The position numbers and the translations under genes are program-made. This document shows positions 35,780-47,605 of a stretch of DNA of 64,000 nucleotides, one piece after another. The DNA comes from Labilithrix sp. (GTDB lineage Bacteria > Myxococcota_A > Polyangia > Polyangiales > Polyangiaceae), in the NCBI GenBank assembly GCA_019637155.1, contig JAHBWE010000015.1, forward strand, positions 62,001 to 126,000, written 5' to 3'. The notes under the pieces were generated by a model that searched no databases, had not been told where the DNA came from, and saw only the letters and a list, made by a program, of their open reading frames with translations. Position 1 is the stretch's first letter. Each line of letters starts with the position of its first letter.

Positions 35780-36166
35780 ATGAACCGGCGCCGGATCGGC
35801 TCGCTCGTGTTCCTCGCGGTCGGGCTCGCGATCGCCTTCTTCCTCGCGAACGACGCGCCGCAGGAGCAGCACGTGCGCGTCGTCCTCGGGAGCGGCGCGC
35901 CGGAGGTGACCGGCGTCACGCTCTCGTACCTCGGCGCGGGCGGCGACGTCGCGGACGAGACCCACTTCACCTACGCGCCGGGGAAGGCGCCGCGCGTCGT
36001 CGCGCACGAGCCGAAGCTCCCGCACGGCGACTACCAGCTCCGCGTCGACGTCGCCGCGACGCCGCCCGACGCTTCGACGGAGATTCACCGCTCCGTCGAA
36101 AGGCAGGTTACGCTGAAGGGCGGCAGCGCCCAGGTCGACGTCTCGAGCGCCATCGTTCATGACTGA
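35780..36166 (+). CDS. N-terminally anchored protein, unknown
   Basis: 128 aa. One N-terminal helix (IGSLVFLAVGLAIAFFLA) is followed by a beta domain with VRVVLGSGAPEVTGVTLSYL and YQLRVDVAAT. No family recognised. The GGAGGA ribosome binding site is 6 bp upstream. The 3' end overlaps the FHA-sigma54 gene by 8 bp, so the two are co-translated, and the pair follows the cytochrome gene in one apparent operon. Confidence 0.7.
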   Translation: MNRRRIGSLVFLAVGLAIAFFLANDAPQEQHVRVVLGSGAPEVTGVTLSYLGAGGDVADETHFTYAPGKAPRVVAHEPKLPHGDYQLRVDVAATPPDASTEIHRSVERQVTLKGGSAQVDVSSAIVHD

Positions 36167-37535
36167 AGAGAAGGAACCCGTCCCCGCCGCCAAGGCGCCT
36201 TCGCCCGAGGTCTCGACGCGCGCCGCCGCCAGCGTCGTCGGCGCGCCGGCGGGCGTGCTCGCGGTCGTGCTCAGCGGATCGGCGAAGGGCACGAGCAAGG
36301 TCGTCGGCGGCCGCTTCACGATCGGCAAGGCGAACGACAACGACCTCGTCCTCGGCGACGACACGGTGTCCCGCCACCACTGCGAGATCCTCCGCGCGCC
36401 GGACGGGCTCCACGTGCGCGACCTCGAGTCGACGAACGGCACGAAGATCGACGGCACGCGCGTGCGCGAGGCGACGCTCCAGCCGGGCAACGTCCTCAAG
36501 GTCGGCGAGGTCGAGATCCACTTCCGTCCCGCGGCGCAGAAGGTCGAGGTCCTCCCGAGCGACAAGACCAGCTTCGGCGGCGCGATCGGGCACAGCCTGC
36601 CGATGCGGACGATCTTCGGCGTGCTCGAGCGCATCGCGCCGACCGACGCGACCGTGCTCCTCGAGGGCGAGACCGGCACCGGCAAGGACGTCCTCGCGCG
36701 CGCGATCGCGAGCACGTCGGGGCGCGCGAACAAACCGTTCCTCGTCGTCGACTGCGGCGCGGTCACCTACTCCCTCATCGAGAGCGAGCTCTTCGGGCAC
36801 GAGCGCGGCGCGTTCACCGGCGCGGTCTCCACCCGCCAAGGCGCGTTCGAGCTCGCCGACGGCGGCACCGTGTTCCTCGACGAGATCGGCGAGCTCCCGC
36901 TCGACGTGCAGCCGAAGCTCCTCCGCGTGCTCGAGACGCGCGAGTTCCGCCGCGTCGGCGGGAACAAGACGCTCGCGACCAACGTGCGCGTCATCGCGGC
37001 GACGAAGCGCGACCTCCAGCGCGAGGTCGGCGCCGGCAAGTTCCGGGAGGACCTCTACTTCCGCCTCGCGGTCGTGCCGGTCACGGTCCCTCCCCTCCGC
37101 GCGCGGCGCGAGGACATCCCCAACATCGTGACGCACATCTTGAAGGCGGCCGGCGGCGAGGGGCTCACCGTGCCGTCCGACACGATGCAGTCGCTCGTCG
37201 CGCACGAGTGGCCCGGCAACGTGCGCGAGCTCCGCAACGTCCTCGAGCGCTCGATCTACATGGCGCACGCGATGGGCTCGACCGAGATCGGGGTCGTCAC
37301 GCTGCCGACCGCGCACGGCGGCGCGGAGGCGGCGTTCCACTTCGAGCCGACCCAGAGCTACCGCGAGACGCGCGCGAAGTACGACGCGGAGTTCGAGAAG
37401 CGCTACGTGAAGTGGCTGCTCTCACGCCACAACGGCAACATCTCCGCCGCCGCGCGCGAGGCGAAGATGGACCGAAAGCACCTCCACGACATGGCCAAGA
37501 AGCACGGCCTCCGCGGCAACGACGCCGAGGACTGA
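36159..37535 (+). CDS. FHA-domain sigma54-dependent transcriptional activator
   Basis: 458 aa enhancer-binding protein. FHA domain about 35-125 (FTIGKANDNDLVLGDDTVSRHHCEI, STNGTKID). The AAA+ sigma54-interaction domain has Walker A GETGTGKD (170-177), the GAFTGA loop (217-222) that contacts sigma54, and Walker B GTVFLDEI (233-240). The C-terminal Fis-type helix-turn-helix contains NGNISAAAREAKMDRKHLHDM. All key motifs are intact. FHA input suggests control by threonine phosphorylation from a kinase such as that at 30.9 kb (inference). Family common in Myxococcus. Confidence 0.95.
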   Translation: MTEEKEPVPAAKAPSPEVSTRAAASVVGAPAGVLAVVLSGSAKGTSKVVGGRFTIGKANDNDLVLGDDTVSRHHCEILRAPDGLHVRDLESTNGTKIDGTRVREATLQPGNVLKVGEVEIHFRPAAQKVEVLPSDKTSFGGAIGHSLPMRTIFGVLERIAPTDATVLLEGETGTGKDVLARAIASTSGRANKPFLVVDCGAVTYSLIESELFGHERGAFTGAVSTRQGAFELADGGTVFLDEIGELPLDVQPKLLRVLETREFRRVGGNKTLATNVRVIAATKRDLQREVGAGKFREDLYFRLAVVPVTVPPLRARREDIPNIVTHILKAAGGEGLTVPSDTMQSLVAHEWPGNVRELRNVLERSIYMAHAMGSTEIGVVTLPTAHGGAEAAFHFEPTQSYRETRAKYDAEFEKRYVKWLLSRHNGNISAAAREAKMDRKHLHDMAKKHGLRGNDAED

Positions 37536-37582
37536 GCAAGGCCACGCGGCGCGCGCGCCGAGGGTGCTACGATCGTGAAGCG

Positions 37583-38152
37583 ATGGGCGAACCGGCCGAG
37601 GAGATCGGGGTCTCCTTCCGAGAATTCTGGGAGTACGAGGGCCTCCCCGAGACGCGCTACGAGCTCTTCAGCGGAGAAATCGTGGCGATGAACCAACCTT
37701 CGCTGCGGCACGGCGCGCTCCAAGGATCCCTCATCGGAGAGCTCATGCGCACGCTCGAGGGCCGGTGCCAGGTGCTGGGGCCGGTGGGCGTCTACTGCGA
37801 AGCCACCGGAGACGCGTTCGGTCCCGACGTCATCGTGCTCTGTGAGCCGGCGATCTACGACAAGGAGATCGGGCGCGCGCTTACGAACCCGAGCGCCATC
37901 TTCGAGATCCTCTCCCCGGGCACGTCGAAGATCGACACCCATGAGAAGCTCCCGGCGTACAAGGCCATTCCGTCCTTGCGCGAGTACGTCCTGGTCTCGC
38001 AACGAAAGAGGCTCATCCAACTTCACAGGAGGACGAGCAGCGGCTGGATCAGCGAACAGTATTCCTCGGGCGCTCTTCGCATCTGCGATGGCGAGATCAC
38101 GGTCGAAGCGATCTACGAACGCGTGGACACCTCGGCGCTCTTGCCGCGTTGA
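37583..38152 (+). CDS. Uma2 family (DUF820) restriction-endonuclease-fold protein
   Basis: 189 aa. Uma2/DUF820 proteins have a PD-(D/E)xK nuclease fold and are abundant in cyanobacteria and myxobacteria. Visible core: FREFWEYEGLPETRYELFSGE, FGPDVIVL, AIFEILSPGT (the D and E of the active site), and REYVLVSQ. Codon use is less GC-extreme than neighbours, which suits a mobile or recently acquired gene. Physiological role unknown. Confidence 0.85.
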   Translation: MGEPAEEIGVSFREFWEYEGLPETRYELFSGEIVAMNQPSLRHGALQGSLIGELMRTLEGRCQVLGPVGVYCEATGDAFGPDVIVLCEPAIYDKEIGRALTNPSAIFEILSPGTSKIDTHEKLPAYKAIPSLREYVLVSQRKRLIQLHRRTSSGWISEQYSSGALRICDGEITVEAIYERVDTSALLPR

Positions 38153-38184
38153 GCGCCGATCGACGGAGCCGTGCTGCTACGGGC

Positions 38185-39669
38185 TCAGGGACGGAACACC
38201 GTCACCGAGCGCGCGCCGGTGCGGGTCGAGAGCATCATCGCGGAGCTGTTCGGGATCGGGAGGAGCTCGTCGTCGGTGTTCGTGCGGCACCCCGTGAGGA
38301 CGGTGGGGCTCGGCCAGAGCTGCGTGATCAGCTCGCCGCCGCCGGAGTCGCACGACCTCGGCGCGTAGAGCACCTGGCCGTCGCCGCTCAGCTCGACGCT
38401 GAACGAGTAGTTGTAGTCGACGCCCTTGTCGAACGCGCCGAGCGTGTTGCCGGTCCGGTCGTCGACGAGGCGGATCGACTCCGCGCGCGTCGCGCGGTCC
38501 TTCACGCCGAGGACGAAGCGGTTCGTCGCCGGGGTCGTCCGATCGAGCTGGAGCTCGAGGTTCTCCTCCTTCGGGATCGCGACCGCGGGCGCGATCGCGC
38601 CGTCGACCGGCGTGACGCCGAGCCAGTTCGGCTTCGAGCCGCGCTCGGGCCCGCCGCGGAAGACCAGCGTCGAGCGATCGGTGCTCACGCGGAACCAGAG
38701 CAGGTCCGGATCCGTCACGAGCGTGCGCGGGACCCCGGTCCCGCCGAGGCTCGCGCGCTCGATCGCCCAGGTCCCGTCCAGCTTCTGCGCGGAGTACACG
38801 ACGTGCGACGCCGCGACCTTCGCGACGTCGGCGATCTGCTTGAACGGGCCCGCGATCACGCGGACGGCGCCGGTCTTGGCCTCGACGCGCGCGACGGAGT
38901 AGCCGTCGGCGGAGCGGCCGACCTTCGCGAGGTAACCGTACCCGTCGAAGGTGTCGCGAAGCGAGGTCAGGACCGGCGCGGCGGGGCTCACCGACGCGCT
39001 CAACGTCGGCGTCGAGGGCACCGGATCGAGGACGCGGAGCGTGCGGCCGCCCTGGCTGAGGAGCATGCGGCGCGACGACGTCGTGCTCCAGAGCGAGACC
39101 GCCGACGCGCTCACGTACGGGACGTGCTCGACGAGCCGCGGGGTCGTCGATCCGACCTTCCCGACGACGAGCTTCTGGCCGCCGCTGGCGTACGCGAGGA
39201 ACGCGATGTCACCGGCCTCCGTGATCGTGATCCCCTCGAGGGGCTCGCGCATGCCCTCGAGCGGGATCTTCGTGACGACGACGTCCCAGGTCGTCCGGAA
39301 CGTCGCGACGTTGAAGTCGTACGAGCCGTCGGCGTGACGGAGCGCCCAGTACACGTACTTGCCGGTCGTGCCGGCGGCGAGGACCTTGTCCGTCGCCTTG
39401 TAGCTGCCCGCGCGCGTCGCCGCGCCGCCGCCGCGGACGCTCCGGCGCACGATCCGGCCCTCCCCGCTCGCGCCGACGCACTCCACGTAGACGATCCATT
39501 CGCCGTCGTCGGTGCCGACGGGCTTGCTGCAGGCGACGAGCTGCGTCGACGTCGCGATCGCGTCCTCGCTCTCGGCGGTCGACTCGTCCGGCGCCGCGCA
39601 CGCGGCGGCGGAGAGCGCGAAGGAAAGGAGCCCGAGCGAGGTCATCCGACGAAACATGCGGCGGGTCAT
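38185..39669 (-). CDS. Beta-propeller-type lipoprotein
   Basis: 494 aa. Signal RMTSLGLLSFALSAAAC with lipobox. The body is rich in short beta repeats of TolB/WD type (GKYVYWALRHADGSY, TEAGDIAFLAYASGG, ELSGDGQVLYAPRSC). No enzyme motif. It resembles the 21199-22851 protein in style but not clearly in sequence. Divergent from the TreS fusion gene, with about 150 bp between starts. Confidence 0.7.
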   Translation of the reverse strand: MTRRMFRRMTSLGLLSFALSAAACAAPDESTAESEDAIATSTQLVACSKPVGTDDGEWIVYVECVGASGEGRIVRRSVRGGGAATRAGSYKATDKVLAAGTTGKYVYWALRHADGSYDFNVATFRTTWDVVVTKIPLEGMREPLEGITITEAGDIAFLAYASGGQKLVVGKVGSTTPRLVEHVPYVSASAVSLWSTTSSRRMLLSQGGRTLRVLDPVPSTPTLSASVSPAAPVLTSLRDTFDGYGYLAKVGRSADGYSVARVEAKTGAVRVIAGPFKQIADVAKVAASHVVYSAQKLDGTWAIERASLGGTGVPRTLVTDPDLLWFRVSTDRSTLVFRGGPERGSKPNWLGVTPVDGAIAPAVAIPKEENLELQLDRTTPATNRFVLGVKDRATRAESIRLVDDRTGNTLGAFDKGVDYNYSFSVELSGDGQVLYAPRSCDSGGGELITQLWPSPTVLTGCRTNTDDELLPIPNSSAMMLSTRTGARSVTVFRP

Positions 39670-39820
39670 AGTCGCGCTCCGATCCAGCGCAACGGGAAAA
39701 GTGCACGCCGCCTCGCCCTCCGGAGCGAAAAACCTTCCCTGAAAAATATGCGCCCGCGGCTAGCGGCAACTCACCGCCTTGAGCGCGCATGCGGCGAGTG
39801 AGAGATTTCAGCTCTCCGAC

Positions 39821-43096
<3,276 letters not shown>

Positions 43097-43135
43097 AACG
43101 AGCAACCGGCGGCGTCGGCGGCCGACTCGCCGCCC

Positions 43136-44446
43136 ATGACCGAATACGTCCGAGGCGTCGGGCACCTCCGCTGGCGCGAGCCCGATCCCACGCCCCCGCC
43201 GGATGCCGCGCCGGCGTCTCCTCCCACCGTTCTCGAGCGCCTCCCGTCCGCGCGCGAAGACGCGGTCCGCGACGCGATGCTCGCGGCGGCGGCGAGGAAC
43301 GCGACGGCGGGACCTCCGCCGCCGCCCAACGATCGGATCCTGTACCTCGGGCTCAACCCGAGCGCGGCGGCGGAGTCGGCGGCGCTCGCCGCGGACGTCA
43401 CGATCGCCGTCTCGGGCTCGTCGATCGTCGCTTGCGGAGGCAAGGACCACGACCTCGCGACCGACGTGGGCGTCCACTCCTTCGCCGCCGCCCTCGCCGC
43501 GGAGCACGGGCTCTCGCCCGCGCAGCGCACCACCGTGACGACGGTGCTGAAGCGCGCCGACCCGATCGGCCGCGACGAGCTCGCGCGCCTCGCGCTCGCG
43601 TGGGCGCCGGCCGAGCGCGGCGCGTCGGTGCCGTCCCGCCTCGTGATCTCGGGGCACTCGATGATGGGGCACATGTACAACGACGCGGGGACGGCGGCGT
43701 TCAACCTCCAAGACGTCCGCGATCTGGCGCGGGCGTTCCCGCGCGCGGCGGAGCAGATCGAAGACGTCCACGTCGGCGGCTGCTACTCCGAGAACGAGGT
43801 GCAGGATCCGGCCTCTTGGCGCGGGGTCTTCCAGCACGTGAAGACGATCTGGGGCTACGGCGGGTTCTCGCCGCTCGGGCCGGTCGATCACATGAAGGCC
43901 TGGAAGACCGCGACGGCGGGGCGCGCGGAGTCGATCGACAAGAACGTCCTCCTCGCGCGGGCGCCCGCGACGGCGTGGACGAAGAGCCAGGGCGTCATCG
44001 GGGAGACCGTCTCGCTCGAGAAGCGGCGCGAGAACGCGCGCGACGCGGACGACGTCTTCGCCGACCTCGTCTCGGGAAAGATCCGCGTGACGCACGCGCA
44101 TCAGCCGAACGCCGAGCGGGCGTACGACGCCTACGGCAGCGTCGCGGCGCACCGGAACGCCGATCCGGCGGAGCGCGCCCGCGCGGCGGAGCGGCAGGGG
44201 CAGGTCTTCCGCATCCGCTTCTGGGAGCAGAGCGTCCGCGCGCAGGTCGCGCGCGCGTACGGCGCGGCGATCGACGAGGCGATGACGACCGCAGGCCTGC
44301 CGAAGATCGACGTCGCGACCGCGACGCGTAAAGAGCTGATGGACGCGTTCGAGGCGCTCCGCGCGAAGACGGGCGCGCTCCCGCCGCTGCTGGATCGGAT
44401 CGCGAAGCTCGATCCGCGCGTGATCGATCACAAGTGGTGCGTGTGA
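43136..44446 (+). CDS. Putative caspase-like (clan CD) protein
   Basis: 436 aa, no signal peptide. LVISGHSMMG with H174 and, about 40 residues on, DVHVGGCYSE with C216 give a His-Cys pair in the order and setting of caspase/CHAT-type peptidases. The rest is helical and unrecognised. The N-terminus is Pro-rich. It is 39 bp after the TreS fusion and convergent with the DUF3570 gene (7 bp). If the dyad is real it is a cysteine protease; the alternative is an unrelated fold with chance motifs. Confidence 0.6.
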   Translation: MTEYVRGVGHLRWREPDPTPPPDAAPASPPTVLERLPSAREDAVRDAMLAAAARNATAGPPPPPNDRILYLGLNPSAAAESAALAADVTIAVSGSSIVACGGKDHDLATDVGVHSFAAALAAEHGLSPAQRTTVTTVLKRADPIGRDELARLALAWAPAERGASVPSRLVISGHSMMGHMYNDAGTAAFNLQDVRDLARAFPRAAEQIEDVHVGGCYSENEVQDPASWRGVFQHVKTIWGYGGFSPLGPVDHMKAWKTATAGRAESIDKNVLLARAPATAWTKSQGVIGETVSLEKRRENARDADDVFADLVSGKIRVTHAHQPNAERAYDAYGSVAAHRNADPAERARAAERQGQVFRIRFWEQSVRAQVARAYGAAIDEAMTTAGLPKIDVATATRKELMDAFEALRAKTGALPPLLDRIAKLDPRVIDHKWCV

Positions 44447-44453
44447 TCCCGGC

Positions 44454-45725
44454 TCAGAACAGCGCGCCGGCGGTGAGGCCGAAGATGAAGGCGCGCGCGT
44501 TCTCGATCGGCCGGCCGGCGAGGGTGTACTCGTCGTAGGAGAACTGGATCAGGTCGAACGACGCGCCGACCTTGGCGCTCTCGAGGATGCCGAGGAGGCG
44601 CGGCTTGCCGCCCTCGAACCGCGGGGCGGGGCGGATCGTGTACGCGACGCGCGCGCCGAGGCCGAGGCTCCAGAACGGCGAGAGCTCGCGATCGCCGGTG
44701 AAATACTGACCCTTCGGGCCGAGCGGGGGATCGCCGCCGGTGTAGTCGTCGCTCCAGAAGAGCGCGCCGCTCTGCTTGTAGTAGCGGCCGCGCGCGGTGA
44801 CGCGGAAGCTCTCGAAGAGGTAGCGCTCGGCCTCGAGCTCGCCGGTGCCGCTCGTGACGTCCCAGGTGTCGCGGTAGATGCGGCCGGTCAGGCGGAACGC
44901 GACCTTGATCGGGCGGACGTAGAAGTTCATCCGGAGCGCGAGCGCCTGGCGCGCGCGCTGCTCCGGATGATGCTCCTGCGCCTTGAGGCCCTGCGCGACG
45001 ATGACGCTGCGGTACGGGTTCGACTGGAACCCCTCGATGAGCTGCGCGGTGTACGCGAGCTGCGTCGCGAAGACGGGCGTCCACGCCTGCGTCCAGCTCG
45101 CCTGGAAGCCGTCGATGTCGAGGCGCTCGCGCGCGCGGAGCGGGTTCTTCGTGAAGCAGCCGCTCGAGTCTTCGAGCGCGCGGAAGCGCGGGGCGGTGTC
45201 GTTCACCGCCTGCACGCGGTTGCAGACGGAGTCGAAGTTGCGCGCGTACGAGATCTCGAGCTGGGTGTTGTGGCCGTACGCGTCCGTCTTCGCGCCGACG
45301 AAGACGTTGTGCGAGCGGTAGTCGTTCTCGGTCCCGTAGGTGTACGCGGCGGTGTACGCGACGTCGCCCTTCCGCAGCGTGAGCCCGCCGTTCGGCGAGT
45401 GGCGCACGTCGCGCACGCTCGCGGTGGTGATGACGTCGGCGCCGGCGTTCACGCTCTGGTACGCGGGGCCGGCCTTGGTCGCGACGCTCGCGCCCGAGAC
45501 GACGTCGGCCTCGTAGCCGCCGCGGATCGTGATCCACTCCCACGGCGTCGCCTGCGCCGCGACGCCCGGGGTGTAGACCGTCATGTTCGAGCGCGTCGGC
45601 GCCTCGTGGTAGAGCGTGTGCGCGGTGTCGACCTCCGCGACCTGCGCGGACGCCTCCCGGCTCGCGAGCGACGCGAGCGCGGTGACTGCACAAGCAAACA
45701 GCAGCCGCCCTAGTTGCAGCCGCAT
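44454..45725 (-). CDS. DUF3570 family outer-membrane beta-barrel protein
   Basis: 423 aa. Signal MRLQLGRLLFACAVTALASLASREASAQ. Long alternating hydrophobic strands (TIRGGYEADVVSGAS, AYTAAYTYGTENDYRSHN, VTARGRYYKQSGALFWSDDY) and an aromatic C-terminal end (AFIFGLTAGALF) are typical of outer-membrane barrels. It matches the DUF3570 type that travels with DUF4266. ATG 45725 lies inside the end of the DUF4266 gene (16-bp overlap). Last gene of a four-gene overlapping operon. Confidence 0.85.
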   Translation of the reverse strand: MRLQLGRLLFACAVTALASLASREASAQVAEVDTAHTLYHEAPTRSNMTVYTPGVAAQATPWEWITIRGGYEADVVSGASVATKAGPAYQSVNAGADVITTASVRDVRHSPNGGLTLRKGDVAYTAAYTYGTENDYRSHNVFVGAKTDAYGHNTQLEISYARNFDSVCNRVQAVNDTAPRFRALEDSSGCFTKNPLRARERLDIDGFQASWTQAWTPVFATQLAYTAQLIEGFQSNPYRSVIVAQGLKAQEHHPEQRARQALALRMNFYVRPIKVAFRLTGRIYRDTWDVTSGTGELEAERYLFESFRVTARGRYYKQSGALFWSDDYTGGDPPLGPKGQYFTGDRELSPFWSLGLGARVAYTIRPAPRFEGGKPRLLGILESAKVGASFDLIQFSYDEYTLAGRPIENARAFIFGLTAGALF

Positions 45726-45919
45726 CCTCCACCCGAGACGCCGCCCCCGCCGTACGAGCCTTCGCGGTTGTCGATCGCGTGCCGGAGCTGCGCCGCGGCC
45801 TGCGGGTCGCCCTCGAACTGCATGATCGGATCCGCCAGCACCGAGCGCTGGGCGGGCTTCACGGTGACGCAACCGGCGAGGCTGCTCAGCGCGACGAAAC
45901 ATGCAAAATACAACTTCAT
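45710..45919 (-). CDS. DUF4266 family small lipoprotein
   Basis: 69 aa. Signal MKLYFACFVALSSLAGC. Mature part VKPAQRSVLADPIMQFEGDP, then DNREGSYGGGGVSGGGCGCN. The final glycine-rich CGCN is the hallmark of DUF4266. These proteins occur with DUF3570 barrels and a periplasmic redox or flavin-insertion setting in other genomes. Here the start overlaps the stop of the upstream gene (TGATG) and the end overlaps the next gene. Confidence 0.88.
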   Translation of the reverse strand: MKLYFACFVALSSLAGCVTVKPAQRSVLADPIMQFEGDPQAAAQLRHAIDNREGSYGGGGVSGGGCGCN

Positions 45920-46707
45920 CAGAAGTACACTCCGAACCCGCCGGCGTAGGTCTGGGCGTTCTTGAAGCTCTCCGCGTCGAAGAGCGTCATGTTGGTGACC
46001 TCGAGGCGCACGAGGATGCGGCCGCGGAGCGCCATCAGGATGCCGCCGCCGGCGCGCGCCATGTAGAGGTCTTCCCTCTTGAGCACGAACGAGTCGGTGT
46101 TCGGCCGCGTGCTGATGCCGCCCGCGCCGATGCCGAGGAACGGGCAGATCGCCCAGCTCGGCGCGAAGTGCACGGTGACGCCGCCGCCGTAGAGGATCTG
46201 GGAGCCGTCGGCGGTGAGGGCGTTGCCGATGTAGCCGTCGAGGGTGACGGTGCGGTGCACGACGAGCGAGGGCCGGGCCTCGAGGTAGCCGAACGCGCGC
46301 GTGGTGTCGTCGCGGATCGGGATCGCGAGGATGCCGCCGAGGATCGCGAAGCCGGCGGTGGTGCCTTCGAGCGGCGGCGTCGCGAAGAGGCCGGGGCGCG
46401 ACGGCGCGTCGGGCTCGCCGGGGCGCACGGCGAAGACCTGCATCTCGTCGCCGATGCCGAAGGCGCGGCGGCCGTCGGGGAGGACGACGGCGAGCCAGAA
46501 GCCGGTCCCTTGCCGACCGTCGACGGCGAAGGTCTCGCCGCGGTGGGCGGTGTAGATCGCGCGCGAGGAGATGCTGGGCCCGGTCCGGAGCTCGGCCGAG
46601 TCGACGACGACCCGCGCGAAGGCCTCCGGGTCCTCGGCCGCGCTCGCGACGCGCGCGACGAGCAGCGCGACGCAGGCGACGGCGAGCGCGAGGAGGCGGC
46701 GCATCAT
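45919..46707 (-). CDS. Exported SH3-domain / outer-membrane barrel protein
   Basis: 262 aa. Signal MMRRLLALAVACVALLVARVASA. An SH3-like domain at about 30-100 (SAELRTGPSISSRAIYTAHRGETFAV). The C-terminal 150 residues are beta-rich with barrel-like strands (ILYGGGVTVHFAPSWAICPF, FGYLEARPSLVVHRTVTL, GGFGVYF end). ATG 46707 overlaps the upstream stop (ATGATGA region). Probably an envelope protein of the DUF4266/DUF3570 operon. Confidence 0.75.
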   Translation of the reverse strand: MMRRLLALAVACVALLVARVASAAEDPEAFARVVVDSAELRTGPSISSRAIYTAHRGETFAVDGRQGTGFWLAVVLPDGRRAFGIGDEMQVFAVRPGEPDAPSRPGLFATPPLEGTTAGFAILGGILAIPIRDDTTRAFGYLEARPSLVVHRTVTLDGYIGNALTADGSQILYGGGVTVHFAPSWAICPFLGIGAGGISTRPNTDSFVLKREDLYMARAGGGILMALRGRILVRLEVTNMTLFDAESFKNAQTYAGGFGVYF

Positions 46708-47171
46708 CGGAGCGCCCATTCGCGGAGGACCTCGACGACGGGATCGTTGGGGTCGAACACCTTGCGGGGGTGGTTCTGGCCGGTGGGGCGGAGGAGGAGG
46801 GGCGCGGTGTTGACGTCGCGGCTCATGACGAGCGTGACGGCTTGGAGGTTGCCCTGCGCGGCGCCGCCCGCGCCGATCTGCGCGCGGCTGGTGGGTCGTC
46901 CGTTGGCGCAGTCGATCGGGGCGTGGTTCGCGATCGCCATGCCGCTCACCGCGCCGGAGTTGAAGTGGCAGCCGTTCGCGGCGTCGCCGAACGCGGGATC
47001 GCCGGGCCCACACTTCTTCGCGACGAGGAGCTCCGGCTCGACGCGACAGAAGAAGAAGTCCGCATCGAAGTTCTCGTCCGGGACGACGAAGTTCGGCCCA
47101 GGATCGACCGTCGTGCACCCCGCAGTCGCGACCGCCGCGCCCACGAGCCAGAGCCAGCAGAGCCGCGGCAC
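46704..47171 (-). CDS. Cysteine-rich lipoprotein, first gene of overlapping operon
   Basis: 155 aa. Signal MPRLCWLWLVGAAVATAGC. The mature protein has FFFCRVEPELLVAKKCG, GCHFNSGAVSG and PIDCANG, a four-cysteine arrangement seen in myxobacterial proteins that resemble cytochrome-like or disulfide domains but lack a heme CxxCH. It ends DPVVEVLREWALR. Upstream is repeat array B. Function unknown. Confidence 0.7.
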   Translation of the reverse strand: MPRLCWLWLVGAAVATAGCTTVDPGPNFVVPDENFDADFFFCRVEPELLVAKKCGPGDPAFGDAANGCHFNSGAVSGMAIANHAPIDCANGRPTSRAQIGAGGAAQGNLQAVTLVMSRDVNTAPLLLRPTGQNHPRKVFDPNDPVVEVLREWALR

Positions 47172-47212
47172 GCGCCGACGATAAACCGTGTCTCCCGATC
47201 TCTCAATGACCC

Positions 47213-47605
47213 AACGTCAGGGGCTTCGCCCCCGACACCCCCACCCCGGGACACGGCCCTCGCGCTGCGCGCTCGGGGCGCTTCGCGCCCGCTTGCGCGG
47301 CCGCTTCCCGGGGCCCCGTCGGGTAGCCGCGCGGGATATGGCTCCTTGCGCTGCGTGCTCGAGGCGCTTCGCGCTCGCGCGCGCGGACCTAACGTCAGGG
47401 GCTTCGCCCCCGACACCCCCACCCCGGGACACGGCCCTCGCGCTTCGCGCTCGGGGCGCTTCGCGCCCGCTTGCGCGGCCGCTTCCCGGGGCCCCGTCGG
47501 GTAGCCGCGCGGGATATGCCTCCTTGCGCTTCGCGCTCGGGGCGCTTCGCGCCCGCTTGCGCGGCCGCTTCCCGGGGCCCCGTCGGGTAGCCGCTCGGGA
47601 TATGG
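47213..47605. repeat. GC-rich repeat array B (about 178-bp unit)
   Basis: Two long units start with AACGTCAGGGGCTTCGCCCC at 47213 and 47391 (spacing 178 bp). A third, truncated unit covers about 47536-47605. Each has the GGGGCTTCGCCCC hairpin, then CCCCGACACCCCCACCCC, a GCGCGCTCGGGGCGCTTCGCGCC segment, GCGGCCGCTTC, and CGTCGGGTAGCCGC plus GGGATATG. The core is the reverse complement of array A. All frames are open with repetitive translations, so non-coding is the better reading. Confidence 0.9.

Noticed and set aside
45710..45725. Frameshift between the DUF4266 and DUF3570 genes because of the 16-bp overlap
   Set aside because: Both proteins have complete signal peptides and ends, so the overlap is a normal coupled junction.
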